22,761 bases of DNA from Hypsibius dujardini. Lineage: Eukaryota > Tardigrada > Eutardigrada > Parachela > Hypsibiidae. The notes under the pieces are model-generated. The model searched no databases. It was given only the letters and a program-made list of their open reading frames with translations, and was not told the DNA's origin. The position numbers and the translations under genes are program-made. Of this stretch, positions 1-9,232 are shown in pieces (the stretch's first letter is position 1; each line of letters begins with the position of its first letter). The stretch is taken from the NCBI GenBank assembly GCA_001579985.1, contig LRSR01001157.1, positions 1 through 22,761 of the forward strand, given 5' to 3'.

Positions 1-1
1 G

Positions 2-239
2 ATAACGATTCCTGCCAGCAGTACGGCAGCCGTCGTCGCGGTCAGAAATCGGATTAAGACGCGGGTTCCGCATAACGTCACCATTGCACTGGCCACCAAT
101 GTCGGACTGGGCAGAACGGAGGTTCCTGTGCAGATGTATACCGGCGAATTGAGAGTACGTTGGGATAGTATCTTACTACCTTGTCAGGAAAGAGACAAAC
201 AGGAAACAAGTAGACAAGAAGGCAGGCAGACAGATAGGA

Positions 240-276
<37 letters not shown>

Positions 277-875
277 GGCAGACAGACAGTCAGACAGTGG
301 AGATAGGCAGGTAGAAAGCGAAGTGAACCCCTTCCGCTCATTATAGGTCGACGTATCTGGAATTAACCATTGGATGTATCATGGAATGTCATTTGGCTGC
401 AACGAGACTGGACTTATACTTATCCGTAATACGAACCCTACGAAGGTATGCTGCAAAGCAATTAGACTAACATGAACGTCATGAAATTCTGATCACTCTT
501 TAGCTCTCGTTTTGTTCGTCTAGGTCATCCTGGAAGATGTTATTATCGAATCCGACTGTTTTGGCATGTATCGGATAACCCTGTGCCGCGCGGATTTGAG
601 CTGTGAAGCCGCGACTGGGGAAGTAAGTTATCAGCTTTGTTCTCATGAGGGATTTGGCATATTGCATGATGCTGTATAAGCTCACGGCGTTTGTTCTTTC
701 CGTAGCAACCGACTTACGATATGGATAGCGGGAGTTTCTTGAAAGTTTACGTGACTGCCACTCGTCTCAATCGGGAGGGTGTCTGCAAGAGTACCGTGCG
801 CGTGCGCACCAACTTTCAGGTGAGTCTAACGGAGTCAGTTCGAGATAGCCAGTGCGAAAGTGAGACAGACAGACG

Positions 876-915
<40 letters not shown>

Positions 916-1802
916 GGTAGGCAGGCAGGCAGGTAGACACGCAGGTAGACAGGCAGACAGACAGACAGACAGACAGTCAGGCAGGCAGGCAGGCAGGCAG
1001 GCAGGCGGAACAAATGCATGGATTCGAAGCAACATCAATGATACCACTGTGACGTTGGCTTAATTTCTCGGGCAGGTTTTACTTTTACACCTGAAGATTC
1101 TTGTATTGCCTGGTCGGCTGGAGCTCTATGAACACCCTGTGATATTTGAGGACATGTTTCCGGTAAGAGTTCTTGACGGAACCCGGCTTTTCCTGATAAC
1201 GCAACAATCTGTATCACTTTCTATTCTTTATTTTGTGTGCAGTCGCGGTTTGTACAGCGGAACTTGACGGTCTTTAACACATTCGACAAGCAGATCGAAA
1301 TTTTCAACATATTCAGCGAAGAATTTACCCGTCTTCGGATGCATCCTCCGTTGGATGGTGTGGAGGTCAGCTCGCAAATGGGTCTAGTTGTAAGTCTGCC
1401 CATTATACAGACCGTTCCAAATCGCATGTTGGCTTAACAATAAATTCCTGTGGGCTTTTGTAGTTTGATACGTTGACGTTTGACGCCAGGGAGCTCTGCA
1501 AGGAATTGCCTGGCCTGTGTTATGTTGGATTCGACTTGGAAACCTCCACTGAAAGTAAGATACATCAGTCTTTCGCGGGGAATATGAACTGATTCTTTAC
1601 TACTGCCTGAACTTCCTTTTAGGGTCTGAAGCGTGGAAGAGACCCTTTCGCATGGTGACTCACAGCTCGGTCGAGATTGACCGCCGGATGAAGGAGCGAC
1701 AGTTGGCTCTGTGGAATCAGCTCAGCGAAGGGAACAGCTCATTTCAGTAAAGAATTGCTAGTCATCATACTGTCTGTCTGTCTGCCTGTCTGTCTGCCTG
1801 CC

Positions 1803-1863
<61 letters not shown>

Positions 1864-1864
1864 T

Positions 1865-1901
<37 letters not shown>

Positions 1902-4900
1902 TTGTCTGTCTTTCTGTCTGTCTTTCTGTCTGTCTTATCTGTCTGTTTGTCTGTCTGTCTGTCTGTTTGTTTGTGTGCCTGTCTGTCTCCATGTCGGCGA
2001 CCGGTGGATGTTCAGGTTCTTGTTCTTCCTCCTTATTTTTGTGTTTGTCGCAGAATCAACACGACGTTGACGGTGAAAACGAAACAGGCGTACACGTTCC
2101 ACCTGCCCGTCTCACTGAACTTTGTCTGGCCGCCCCCGTTGGTAACATCCGACCATGACAGCCTCGATTTCCCTCTTCTCAGTGTGGGAAACTTTTCCGA
2201 AATCGACGTGGAAGTGACCAATCCGACCGATAAGAGCCTCTTTGTCCATGCTTACGTATTCCGCGACGATAAGGCCGCCTCGTGGAACCGCGATATCTTC
2301 TATGTCAAGTCCATTGTTCCCAAGGTTCGTGTAGGCCCTTTATTGTGGTTCATAATCACTCCTTTGTCCGTTTTGGAGTTACCTTTTTCCCAGATTTCTG
2401 ATAACTAAATTGTGCAGGGCACCACGCAAGGTTTCTATCAAGTCGATGACGACAGACTTCCGGAACGAGTTCGGCTGCCGACGCCGAGCCATGGAGCGGC
2501 AGCGACAATCGTCCCATATGAGGGGCAGTTCCTGGTCCGGGTTGTGTTCCAGCCGCAGTCGGAAGCGTGCTACAGCGCCATGTTGCATATTCGGTACTTC
2601 GACTCGCCAACAGGGCTGTTTAGATGGAAAGATGGAAAGCAGTAGAATCGTTTAACTTCCAAGTGAACAAAACGAGTGACGGTTTTGTCTGTCCTCTTAC
2701 AGGAACAACCTGACTGTCGTGGAGTCGATCCCCATCCGCGGGTGCGGCGTCGAGCCGCAGGTTAGATTCGCCAACGACGGCACGGTCCCCGCCACGCCCG
2801 CCCTCACTATGAAGTTGACGGCCAAGGACGGCGCGTACTGCCGCAACCGCACGGTCGACACGGTGGAACGGTCGAAGATCCGGCGCACGGGGCGGATCGC
2901 CCTCACTAACACGGTCGGCGCCTACATCGCCGTGGAGTCGGTGCGGGTCGTCGAGGACGACTGGTACCACCGCAGCTTCGCCCTGACCAAACCGGCGGGG
3001 CCTTTCCTGATTGCGCCGAACAAGACGCGACGCCTCCACGTGGAGTTCAATCCCGACTTTGGGATGGCCAGGAAGACCGGCACCGTGTTGGTGTTTGTCA
3101 GCGATCGCGCCGACCCGTTCGCCTACCGCATCACCGGCGAGGTGGATCCCGTCGCCATGCGACTGTGCGGACCGCATTTCGGCCGGTCCGAGAAGGACGT
3201 GTGGATTCGCGCCCTGCTGCTGTGGCATCGCTGGGCCTGGCTGCTCTACCTCCTGCCGGGGATGCTGTGGGCCGGGTACATTGCCCTCTTCCGTGAGTGG
3301 TACACGAAGCGGTTGAAGCTGCAGTTGCGCGCGCAGCTGGAGCAGATTGAGCAGAGGGCCGAGAAAGCCTCGGCGAGAATGCCCGATCAGGAGAGCCGGA
3401 GATCACGCGGTGCCCGGCGACGCGGCAACTGCCGGCCGGAGGATGGGAAGGAGCAGCCGCCGCCGCCGCTGGAGGAGGAGCTCCTGCAGGCTGATCCGCT
3501 GCACACGCTGTCGTGGTCGTCCCACGGTACCGCAGCCATGGAACAGCAGCGCCCCCTGCCGATCGAGAAGCAGATTCCGGAGCCGTTGCGGGAGCTCTAC
3601 AGCGTGGCTCACTTTGCGGTGGAACCGTGGACGTTCCTCTGGCATTTCCGGCGGCTGCCGACTCGGAAGCGGTATCGACTGTTTTTGCTTGCGGAGATTC
3701 TGGCGTTGCCGGTGCGGTTGGTGATGTCGCTCGTCCGGAGCCTGGTCGGTGGGGTGTTGTGTGTGTGCGGATGGAGACGCTGCTGCACGGCGGCGGAGAC
3801 AGAGGAGGAGGAGTTGGTTGGGTGCGGCTATCCGATTCCGGTTGGGGTGAGTAAAGGCGGTTTGTCGGCTGGAAACGGACTGGCGGTTTCCGGATCGTGC
3901 GGCTGGACGGGCAAGTTACGGGCGGTATTTCGGGACTATGCTGCCGGGTCGGTGTCACGTAGCCCGGAAGCGACGAGCCCTGAGGTTCCTGTACAGGCTG
4001 GACGTGGACCGGTCACGCCGACGAGGAATGGGATTCTCTCAAAGGACTCGAAGGCGTCGCCGAGTCACCATCCGCCGGTCGCCACCGTCGCTCCGGTGAA
4101 GCGTCTGAGCCTGAGCAACAAGGGCTCCACGGTGAGTCATCAACAACCACCGCCACCAGCACCTTCCTCCTCCGCATCGACAACCATCGTGGCACCCATC
4201 CCCAAGTCCAGTCCCATCAGTGAGGCGTCGCGCGACTCCAGCTACGGCGAGAGCGGAGAGAGCGAGGAAGGCCACGACGCCGGCCGTCTCTCGCCCGAGG
4301 ATGAGACCAGCCGATCCGCTCGCAAGCTCCGCCGCAAGCAGATGCATCAGGCCAAACTGATGAAGGAGAAGGCGGAGAAGCTGGCCAAGACGTACAACAA
4401 GACGCAGCGGAAGGCGGAGGAGAAGCGCGCCGTCGAGGTGAAGACGGAGAGTGTGCTGGCGGGGTCGGTCGAGCCGAGCTCCGACTCTGACGCCACGGCG
4501 GACCGGGTGCAGCGGATTGAAGCGGCCAGGCGACGGGCGAAGTTGGAGGCGGAGAAGCAGCTGAAGAAGCAGCTGGCTGCCCCGAAACCGCCACCGGTTC
4601 CGGAGCAGCAGCAACGGCCGAACGGACACAACGGCTATCGGAGTCCGGAGATTTTCGTGCCCGTCTTTGTCCGGCCCGCCACCTACCCGGTGCAGACGGA
4701 TGTCATTCAGCAGGCCTTCTTCAAGGTCGAGCCAAAGGAGAACGGACTGATGTTCACGGAGATGACCCGGGATGAGTGCTTTCAGCTGGTGAAGCAGCTC
4801 AAGCGGGATCATCCGAATCTGTTTCAACTGGATCCGAAGGTGAGCGCTATCTGCTTTGCCTTCGCTCTCCACGGGGAAGCTTTTCAACCGACCTTTTTTT

Positions 4901-6392
4901 GACACGTTTTTCGTTTATGAAGGCGGCGGTGGAGCTTCTTCAGGCGATCACTCGTTCCGGGCGTTATCGAGTCAACGGGGAATACGTCGATCTGGCTCAA
5001 AAATCCAGCGTGCAGTCATACGCCGTATCGAATAGGTGTGTGTTACATGGGTGACTGTTTGTCCGCCTCCGCGTTTGCCTATGAGCGCCGTGCAGCGATG
5101 TCTGTCGTGCCTGTGTTCCTATGTCTGTCGTGCCTGTGTCTGTCGTGCCTGTGTTCCTATGTCTGTCGTGCCTGTGTTCCTATGTCTGTCGTGCCTGTGC
5201 TCCTATGTCTGTCGTGCCTGTGCTCCTATGTCTGTCGTGCCTGTGCTCCTATGTCTGTCGTGCCTGTCAAAGCAGTTATCGATCTGCGCCTGTGAAGGAA
5301 TTCCGCACGTTTCTGCCCGTTTCTGCCTGTTTCTGGCTGTTTTATCGGTGTTCTTCTGCTGCGTCGCACAGACTGACTCTTCAGACGTCTGACTGTCCTT
5401 CTAACCTCTTTGCCGGTCTGACTTGATAGATTTTTTCCTTCAGGTTGAGGAAAGACGGCGCTCCCCTTCCATCCGCGGGTCCATCCACCCGACCACCGCA
5501 ACGTCCCGGCGACCCGCGCTCCCCGGAGAGCGGTTGGTCCTTCTCCCCGACCGGGTCGGACAGCGGCGTCACCACGGACAGCCGCCTCTCCCCGATGCTC
5601 TCGTACGCCGATGTGGCCGGCCAACCGTCATTGCTGGCCGCGCGACGCTCGGTCGACATTGTCCAACAGCAGCAACGTTCGAGCGAATCGACTGAACCGT
5701 GGAAGACCTCATACTCCCCGGCGGCGCCCACTTCGGCCACTACTCACCCGAAAACATCCACTGAACCGTCGCGGTTCCCCTGGGACGAACCCGTCACTAC
5801 CGCAACTTTGACGGGAAGCTACGCGGACGCCGCTTTGGGAGGAGGAAGTCAGGATTTGGATGACGCCGGCATGCTGAACGCGTACCAGCGACGGCAGCGC
5901 GACCTGGTGGACGAGGCGTCGACGAAGTTTGTCAAGGACCGGCGATCGCTCTTTTTCAGCTCGCAGTCGCACGAGCTGGAGAGCTACCTGGCTGACTTGG
6001 AGAGCAAGAACCGCGAGAGCGAGCAGTCCGCGACGACGGCCTGGCCGGACAGTTTCATGGCCGCGCCCATCACCAGTCAGAATGTCTGGGACGATGCCGG
6101 GTGGAACAGCTTCCCGAAGGGTGGGGGCCTTGACGAGCCGCCGTGGGCCGCGACCGGTTCCGGGTCGAATGCGGGTAGCGGTCTACTGCCTTCATTGTCA
6201 TCGTCGCAGTTGACGCCGTGGCCGAAATCGATTTGGTCGACGTCGACCTTCTTCAACGGTGCCGACAGCGCTGCGGGGAGTACTGCCCCCGCCGCTGCCA
6301 TGGACGCGCGTCAGGCAGCCCACGTGGGCGCGCCGTTCGGGGCGATCGGGGAGGTGGTCGGCACGAGCAAGCGCGGAGTTGATAAGTTTTAA
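2..6392 (+). CDS. TMEM131: TMEM131-family transmembrane protein, 3' part of gene (13 exons, N-terminus outside window)
   Basis: TMEM131 proteins are type I membrane proteins of the early secretory pathway. Their lumenal PapD-like region binds procollagen and their cytoplasmic tail recruits TRAPPIII through TRAPPC8; that role is family knowledge, not visible here. I joined 13 exons whose phases all agree, giving 1,519 residues and a TAA at 6390-6392. Visible order: a beta-rich lumenal region of about 620 residues, one transmembrane helix (partial-protein residues 624-650), a second hydrophobic stretch (about 778-815), a basic coiled-coil-like stretch and a Ser/Pro/Trp-rich tail. The family call rests on this layout and on the juxtamembrane Ig-like strand pattern (NNLTVVESIPIRG; LHVEFNPDFG) immediately before the helix. 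The window opens inside an exon, so signal peptide and start are missing. The gene converges on THOC2. TMEM131 versus TMEM131L cannot be separated outside vertebrates. Confidence 0.85.
155..346. repeat. CAGA-type tetranucleotide array in TMEM131 intron 1
   Basis: The array occupies about 221-299 of this 192-bp intron and reads GACA with some GGCA/GATA interruptions on the sense strand. It is free of stops in several frames, which creates spurious LSVC/TDRQ-type ORFs on both strands. Confidence 0.95.
863..1008. repeat. CAGA/CAGG tetranucleotide array in TMEM131 intron 4
   Basis: Alternating blocks of GACA and GGCA repeats fill most of the 256-bp intron at 820-1075. The tract stops about 65 bp before the acceptor, leaving room for an intact branch region. 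Confidence 0.95.
1770..1988. repeat. CTGT tetranucleotide array in TMEM131 intron 8
   Basis: About 219 bp of CTGT with occasional CTGC, TTGT and TTCT units lie in the 307-bp intron at 1747-2053. Orientation is opposite to the arrays in introns 1 and 4. One frame through it runs open into exon 9, but exon 8 meets a TAA directly at the donor, so retention would truncate the protein. Confidence 0.95.
2703..4839 (+). other. TMEM131: TMEM131 exon 11: membrane anchor and cytoplasmic linker
   Basis: This 2.1-kb GC-rich exon starts with one base completing an Arg codon (AG at 2701-2702) and ends at AAG|GTGAGC. It encodes the last Ig-like lumenal module, then a hydrophobic helix at 3211-3291 (ALLLWHRWAWLLYLLPGMLW onward, about 27 residues) followed by a basic segment (REWYTKRLKLQLR), the expected positive-inside side. 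The rest is cytoplasmic: Glu/Arg/Pro-rich linker, a second hydrophobic stretch at 3673-3786 ending in a Cys cluster, Ser/Pro-rich sequence, and a Lys/Glu/Ala heptad-like stretch near 4315-4600. It contains two strong internal GTGAGT sites (3847 and 4132). Using them would keep the frame, so this exon may be two or three exons in some transcripts. Confidence 0.8.
4923..6392 (+). other. TMEM131: TMEM131 exons 12-13: C-terminal cytoplasmic tail and stop
   Basis: Exon 12 is 4923-5035 and exon 13 is 5444-6392. Exon 12 follows AG at 4921-4922; an alternative in-frame acceptor lies 21 bases on (AG at 4942-4943). It ends AAT AG|GTGTGT, and exon 13 begins with G after CTTCAG, making an Arg codon. Exon 12 encodes a short helical piece (AAVELLQAITRSGRYRVNGE). 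Exon 13 is low-complexity Ser/Pro/Ala with scattered aromatic motifs (FPWDEP, NVWDDAGWNSFP, KSIWSTSTFF), resembling the Trp-rich tail of animal TMEM131 proteins, which in the family binds trafficking factors. The 408-bp intron between them is filled by a 23-bp tandem repeat. Exon 12's start is the least certain splice site of this gene. Confidence 0.75.
5099..5272 (+). repeat. 23-bp minisatellite in last TMEM131 intron
   Basis: Seven units of TGTCTGTCGTGCCTGTGYTC plus CTA, one shortened to 15 bp, followed by a broken unit. The period is not a multiple of three, so the same motif is read in all frames and gives overlapping Cys/Val-rich ORFs. It looks like an evolved relative of the CTGT arrays. 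Confidence 0.95.
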
Positions 6393-6720
6393 TTCTTGAC
6401 GTGGAATGTGCAGGCGCGACCGTGTTGAACGGTTTTTGTTTTGTTTTTTTATACGCGGGGAAGTTTTTGTGGGGAAATTCAAGAATGCCAAAGCTGTGAA
6501 GGAGGATGGCGTGTGGTTGGGGATGTGCGAGCAGGCACGAATTCAGACTGTTGAGATTCAGTGGACGGTTCAGTTGGAAGGTTTTGTTGTGAACACACGC
6601 GCGAAAACGAATTCTGCGACTTTTACTGACTTGTGTGAAGATGAAGAATGGATGGTGAGAGAATGAGCCAGCAGTGATAATTAGACTGCTCGTTTTGCGT
6701 CGAGCACGACTCTGTACTGT

Positions 6721-6844
6721 ATTTCCGCGGTAGATAGCGACAGTCGTACTGGAATGGAACGTGTGCACGGGCTCTGTGCACAAGCGCCGCGTGGCCGATT
6801 AAACGTTCCACAGCTCGTACGCTGTCGCTATCTATCGCAGAAAT
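6721..6844. repeat. Imperfect 124-bp inverted repeat (hairpin) 3' of TMEM131
   Basis: The outer arms 6721-6743 and 6822-6844 are inverted copies matching at 21 of 23 positions (ATTTCYGCGRTAGATAGCGA then CAG). A further inner match pairs TGGAACGT with ACGTTCCA, and GTGCAC occurs twice in the loop. It lies 328 bp after the TMEM131 stop and could fold in the 3' UTR or be a small foldback element. Confidence 0.8.
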
Positions 6845-6975
6845 ACGGGAAGTTCGTCAGTTCACTGTCTGCGGATTCCTGTGTCGCCTCTACTTTCTAC
6901 AGCATGAAGGCCAACGGAGGGAAGAGGCCAGAAGTGGAGGATTTGTATTAATCAGAGACAGTTGGCTTTACATAG

Positions 6976-7155
6976 ATGGAGAGAAGAAGCGATGAGGAAC
7001 AGGAGCTCCAAAGGGATAAGGAGAAAAGGGAAAAGGAAGTGATGAAGATCCAAACTACTGTAGAAAATGAAGTACTAACTAGAAAACAAACTGTGAAAAC
7101 ACACACAGTACGAGTATATCAAGTAGAGATCCCCGATCGCGGTACACGCAGATAA
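6976..7155 (+). CDS. Small Lys/Glu-rich ORF, 59 codons (doubtful)
   Basis: ATG at 6976 opens 59 codons to TAA at 7153-7155. The product begins MERRSDEEQELQRDKEKREK and is charged and helix-prone. It sits in a purine-rich stretch, which by itself produces Lys/Glu/Arg codons, about 580 bp past the TMEM131 stop. It matches no family I know and may be chance. Confidence 0.15.
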   Translation: MERRSDEEQELQRDKEKREKEVMKIQTTVENEVLTRKQTVKTHTVRVYQVEIPDRGTRR

Positions 7156-7250
7156 CAGTCGCCCAGCCGAAAACTTCCGGTTCGGCTGTACTTTCGACCA
7201 TACACAAACATATGAGTAAACATACAGTACAGTACGAGTACATGAGCAGT

Positions 7251-7500
7251 GAGCAACCGTGAGCAACCGTGAGCAGTGGTGAGCAACCGTGAGCAACCGT
7301 GAGCAACCGTGAGCAACCGTGAGCAGTGGTGAGCAACCGTGAGCAGTGGTGAGCAACCGTGAGCAACCGTGAGCAACCGTGAGCAACCGTGAGCAGCGGT
7401 GAGCAGTGGTGAGCAACCGTGAGCAGTGGTGAGTAACCGTGAGCAGCGGTGAGCAGCGGTGAGCAACCGTGAGCAGTGGTGAGCAGTGGTGAGCAACCGT
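7251..7500 (+). repeat. 10-bp minisatellite, 25 exact-length units
   Basis: Twenty-five consecutive 10-bp units with no indels: GAGCAACCGT (15 units), GAGCAGTGGT (6), GAGCAGCGGT (3) and GAGTAACCGT (1), then a broken GAGCAATGGC. The variant order is irregular. Each junction creates GTGAGC or GTGAGT on the plus strand. Long minus-strand ORFs of LLTVAHGCS type are by-products of this periodicity. Confidence 0.98.
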
Positions 7501-8157
7501 GAGCAATGGCTATGGGGAGGACGGTTGAAGTTCACCAGTCTAGTCGTCCAGGTCATGAAATTGCCCGCGACACCTGTGATGTTGGAGCTCCTCCATGTAC
7601 ATGAGGAGCACTTGCGTCATTTAATTGCGAAAGTGTGTTCTATTTTTGGTGGTAAAAGTATTTGGTACTAGTAGAATCAGGGACTGCTTCATCATCTTTG
7701 AAGGTCTTGTGGAACTGCTGACCTTGAAGGATTAAATTTATATCCGTTCGGAGTGGTTGAATTTGCAGTGTACAAACGATTGATTGATTGATTGATTTGT
7801 TATTTCATGGACTGATTTTCGTCCGTGCGGGGCTTGCTTCTTCTTCGCAGAGCCTTCTGCAAGGCAGAAGGCAATTTTGTTGCAAACAGCGAAGTCTCCC
7901 GATGTTGTCTTCGGCAATCAAAATACGCGTTTAAATAAAACATCCTAACATTTAAAGAAAATATACCGACGTTAGTGCTTGCATGCCATGTACGGATCAA
8001 TCACTTCGCTGTCCGTTTCTTCGCCACACGTGAAAAACCGTCGCTGTCAACGCTGATTACAGGAACGGCCACTAACGCCGCACTATCCCGATCGGGAGAT
8101 CTGGAATGAAAACTTTTTAGGTGAAAGTTGCCAAAAAACGTTTAGCCTGGGGGACCT
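7501..8157. other. Intergenic stretch between the two minisatellites
   Basis: No supportable gene. It holds a GATT tract at 7778-7797, a near-palindrome CTCCTCCATGTACATGAGGAG near 7588-7608, a 9-bp perfect stem GCCTTCTGC-AAG-GCAGAAGGC near 7852, and a plus-strand AATAAA at 7934-7939. Confidence 0.5.
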
Positions 8158-8587
8158 GGAGTTGGTGGCGCTGCTGTCGCCCCTTCGGGTGGACGGGCAG
8201 TCGATGGTCAAGTCGTCCCGCTGAGCGAGCTGGGAGTTGGTGGCGCTGCTGTCGCCACTCCGGGTGGACAGACAGTCGGTGGTCAAGTCGTCCCGCTGAG
8301 CGGACTGGGAGTTGGTGGCGCTGCTGTCGCCCCTTCGGGTGGACAGACAGTCGGTGGTCAAGTCGTCCCGCTGAGCGGACTGGGAGTTGGTGGCGCTGCT
8401 GTCGCCACTCCGGGTGGACAGACAGTCGGTGGTCAAGTCTCCCCGCTGAGCGAGCTGGGAGTTGGTGGCGCTGCTGTCGCCCCTCCGGGTGGACAGACAG
8501 TCGGTGGTCAAGTCGTCCCGCTGAGCGAGCTGGGAGTTGGTGGCGCTGCTGTCGCCCCTCCGGGTGGACGGACAGTCGGTGGGACAA
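8158..8587 (-). repeat. 75-bp minisatellite, about 5.7 units, open on both strands
   Basis: Units start at 8158, 8233, 8308, 8383, 8458 and 8533, each beginning GGAGTTGGTGGCGCTGCTGT. As 75 is a multiple of three, the array stays open on both strands. The minus frame (8670-8083, 195 codons from an ATG) reads a hydrophilic 25-residue repeat containing STRRGDSSATNSQLAQRD. The plus frame is Trp/Cys/Arg-rich and implausible. The array lies 650 bp downstream of the THOC2 stop. Coding status is undecided; no splice sites or homology support it. Confidence 0.9.
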
Positions 8588-8782
8588 GGTGCCAGAGGGC
8601 GCTGGGTTGGTCTCAATCTGCGATCGGGACGCAGTTCAGGTGTGTGCAGTGAGCTTGGACGATTTCTCATGCTGCTGCGGTTATTTTCTAGTTTTCCGCA
8701 GATTTCTCATAGTGTCTTTTTTTCACCATCTTACTGCTTTCTACTGTAAACGATAGTTCTTTTTCTCATCTTACTTCTTGTA

Positions 8783-8982
8783 CGAGGAGAAATCTGTATT
8801 CCGGCTCACTCAAGGGTTTGCTTGATGGCAGGTGCTTGATTGTTTGATTTTCTGCACTATATCTTAGTATATTAAGCACTTCTGGGAATCAAACAATCAA
8901 GCAGCTGCCATCAAAGCGAAACCCATGAGTGAGCCGATTTACGGACCAAGTGGAGGGTGAGCCGAAATACACACTTCTCCTC
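8783..8982. repeat. Foldback (inverted repeat) downstream of THOC2
   Basis: The inner arms 8834-8849 (GCTTGATTGTTTGATT) and 8887-8902 are exact inverted copies around a 37-bp loop. Complementarity continues outward with mismatches (GATGGCAGSTGCTTGATTG, GGCTCACT, GAGGAGAA). The right arm has an extra 27 bp or so, including a second copy of the GGCTCAC motif. It resembles a decayed MITE or foldback and lies 250 bp beyond the THOC2 stop, possibly in its 3' UTR. Confidence 0.75.
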
Positions 8983-9232
8983 ATACTGAGAGAAGCGAGG
9001 TGAAACACGGCAACTAAATAGCGCGCAGCATAAATTCTTTTTTCAAACCTGTCGCAGTAACATGAAAAAAGGGATAAGGAATCGTGCGAGTGCCCGGGTT
9101 CAACCCAACCCCGAAAATGGGACACATAAAACAAAATGTGACAAAAAGAGACACAGCGCGCTATTAACAAAATAAGAAATCTCCAGTTGTCCTTCCTCTC
9201 CTGCCTGTGGATGTGGCGCGCCCTGGCGTTTC

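Larger units (their letters stand above)
2..2593 (+). other. TMEM131: TMEM131 exons 1-10 of the window (lumenal part)
   Basis: Exons: 2-154, 347-445, 524-622, 706-819, 1076-1162, 1243-1389, 1464-1554, 1623-1746, 2054-2324, 2418-2593. Donors are AGA|GTACGT, AAG|GTATGC, GAA|GTAAGT, CAG|GTGAGT, CCG|GTAAGA, GTT|GTAAGT, GAAA|GTAAGA, TTTCA|GTAAAG, AAG|GTTCGT and ATTCG|GTACTT. Phases at the ends are 0,0,0,0,0,0,1,2,0,2. The protein alternates short hydrophobic beta strands with polar loops, including LDFPLLSVGNFSEIDVEVTN in exon 9, typical of PapD/ASPM-type Ig folds. N-glycosylation sequons (for example NSS, NTT and NLT) fit a lumenal location. Introns 1, 4 and 8 hold CAGA/CTGT arrays. The first exon may extend upstream of the window. 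Confidence 0.85.
6393..7243 (+). other. Downstream of TMEM131 stop: probable 3' UTR, then intergenic
   Basis: A T-rich stretch follows the stop (6433-6450). The first poly(A)-signal-like hexamer is ATTAAA at 6798-6803, inside the right half of an imperfect hairpin. No AATAAA occurs on the plus strand before 7934. A GA-rich stretch with a small ORF lies at 6976-7155. The transcript end cannot be fixed from sequence. Confidence 0.45.

Noticed and set aside
3131-4905. Long minus-strand ORFs opposite TMEM131 exon 11 (275 and 288 codons)
   Set aside because: They mirror a GC-rich coding exon; composition is Arg/Pro/Leu shadow-like and they cross real splice sites.
7075-7556. Three overlapping minus-strand ORFs rich in LLTVAHGCS
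   Set aside because: A 10-bp repeat without stop words is open in several frames at once; the same motif in all frames shows it is not protein-selected.
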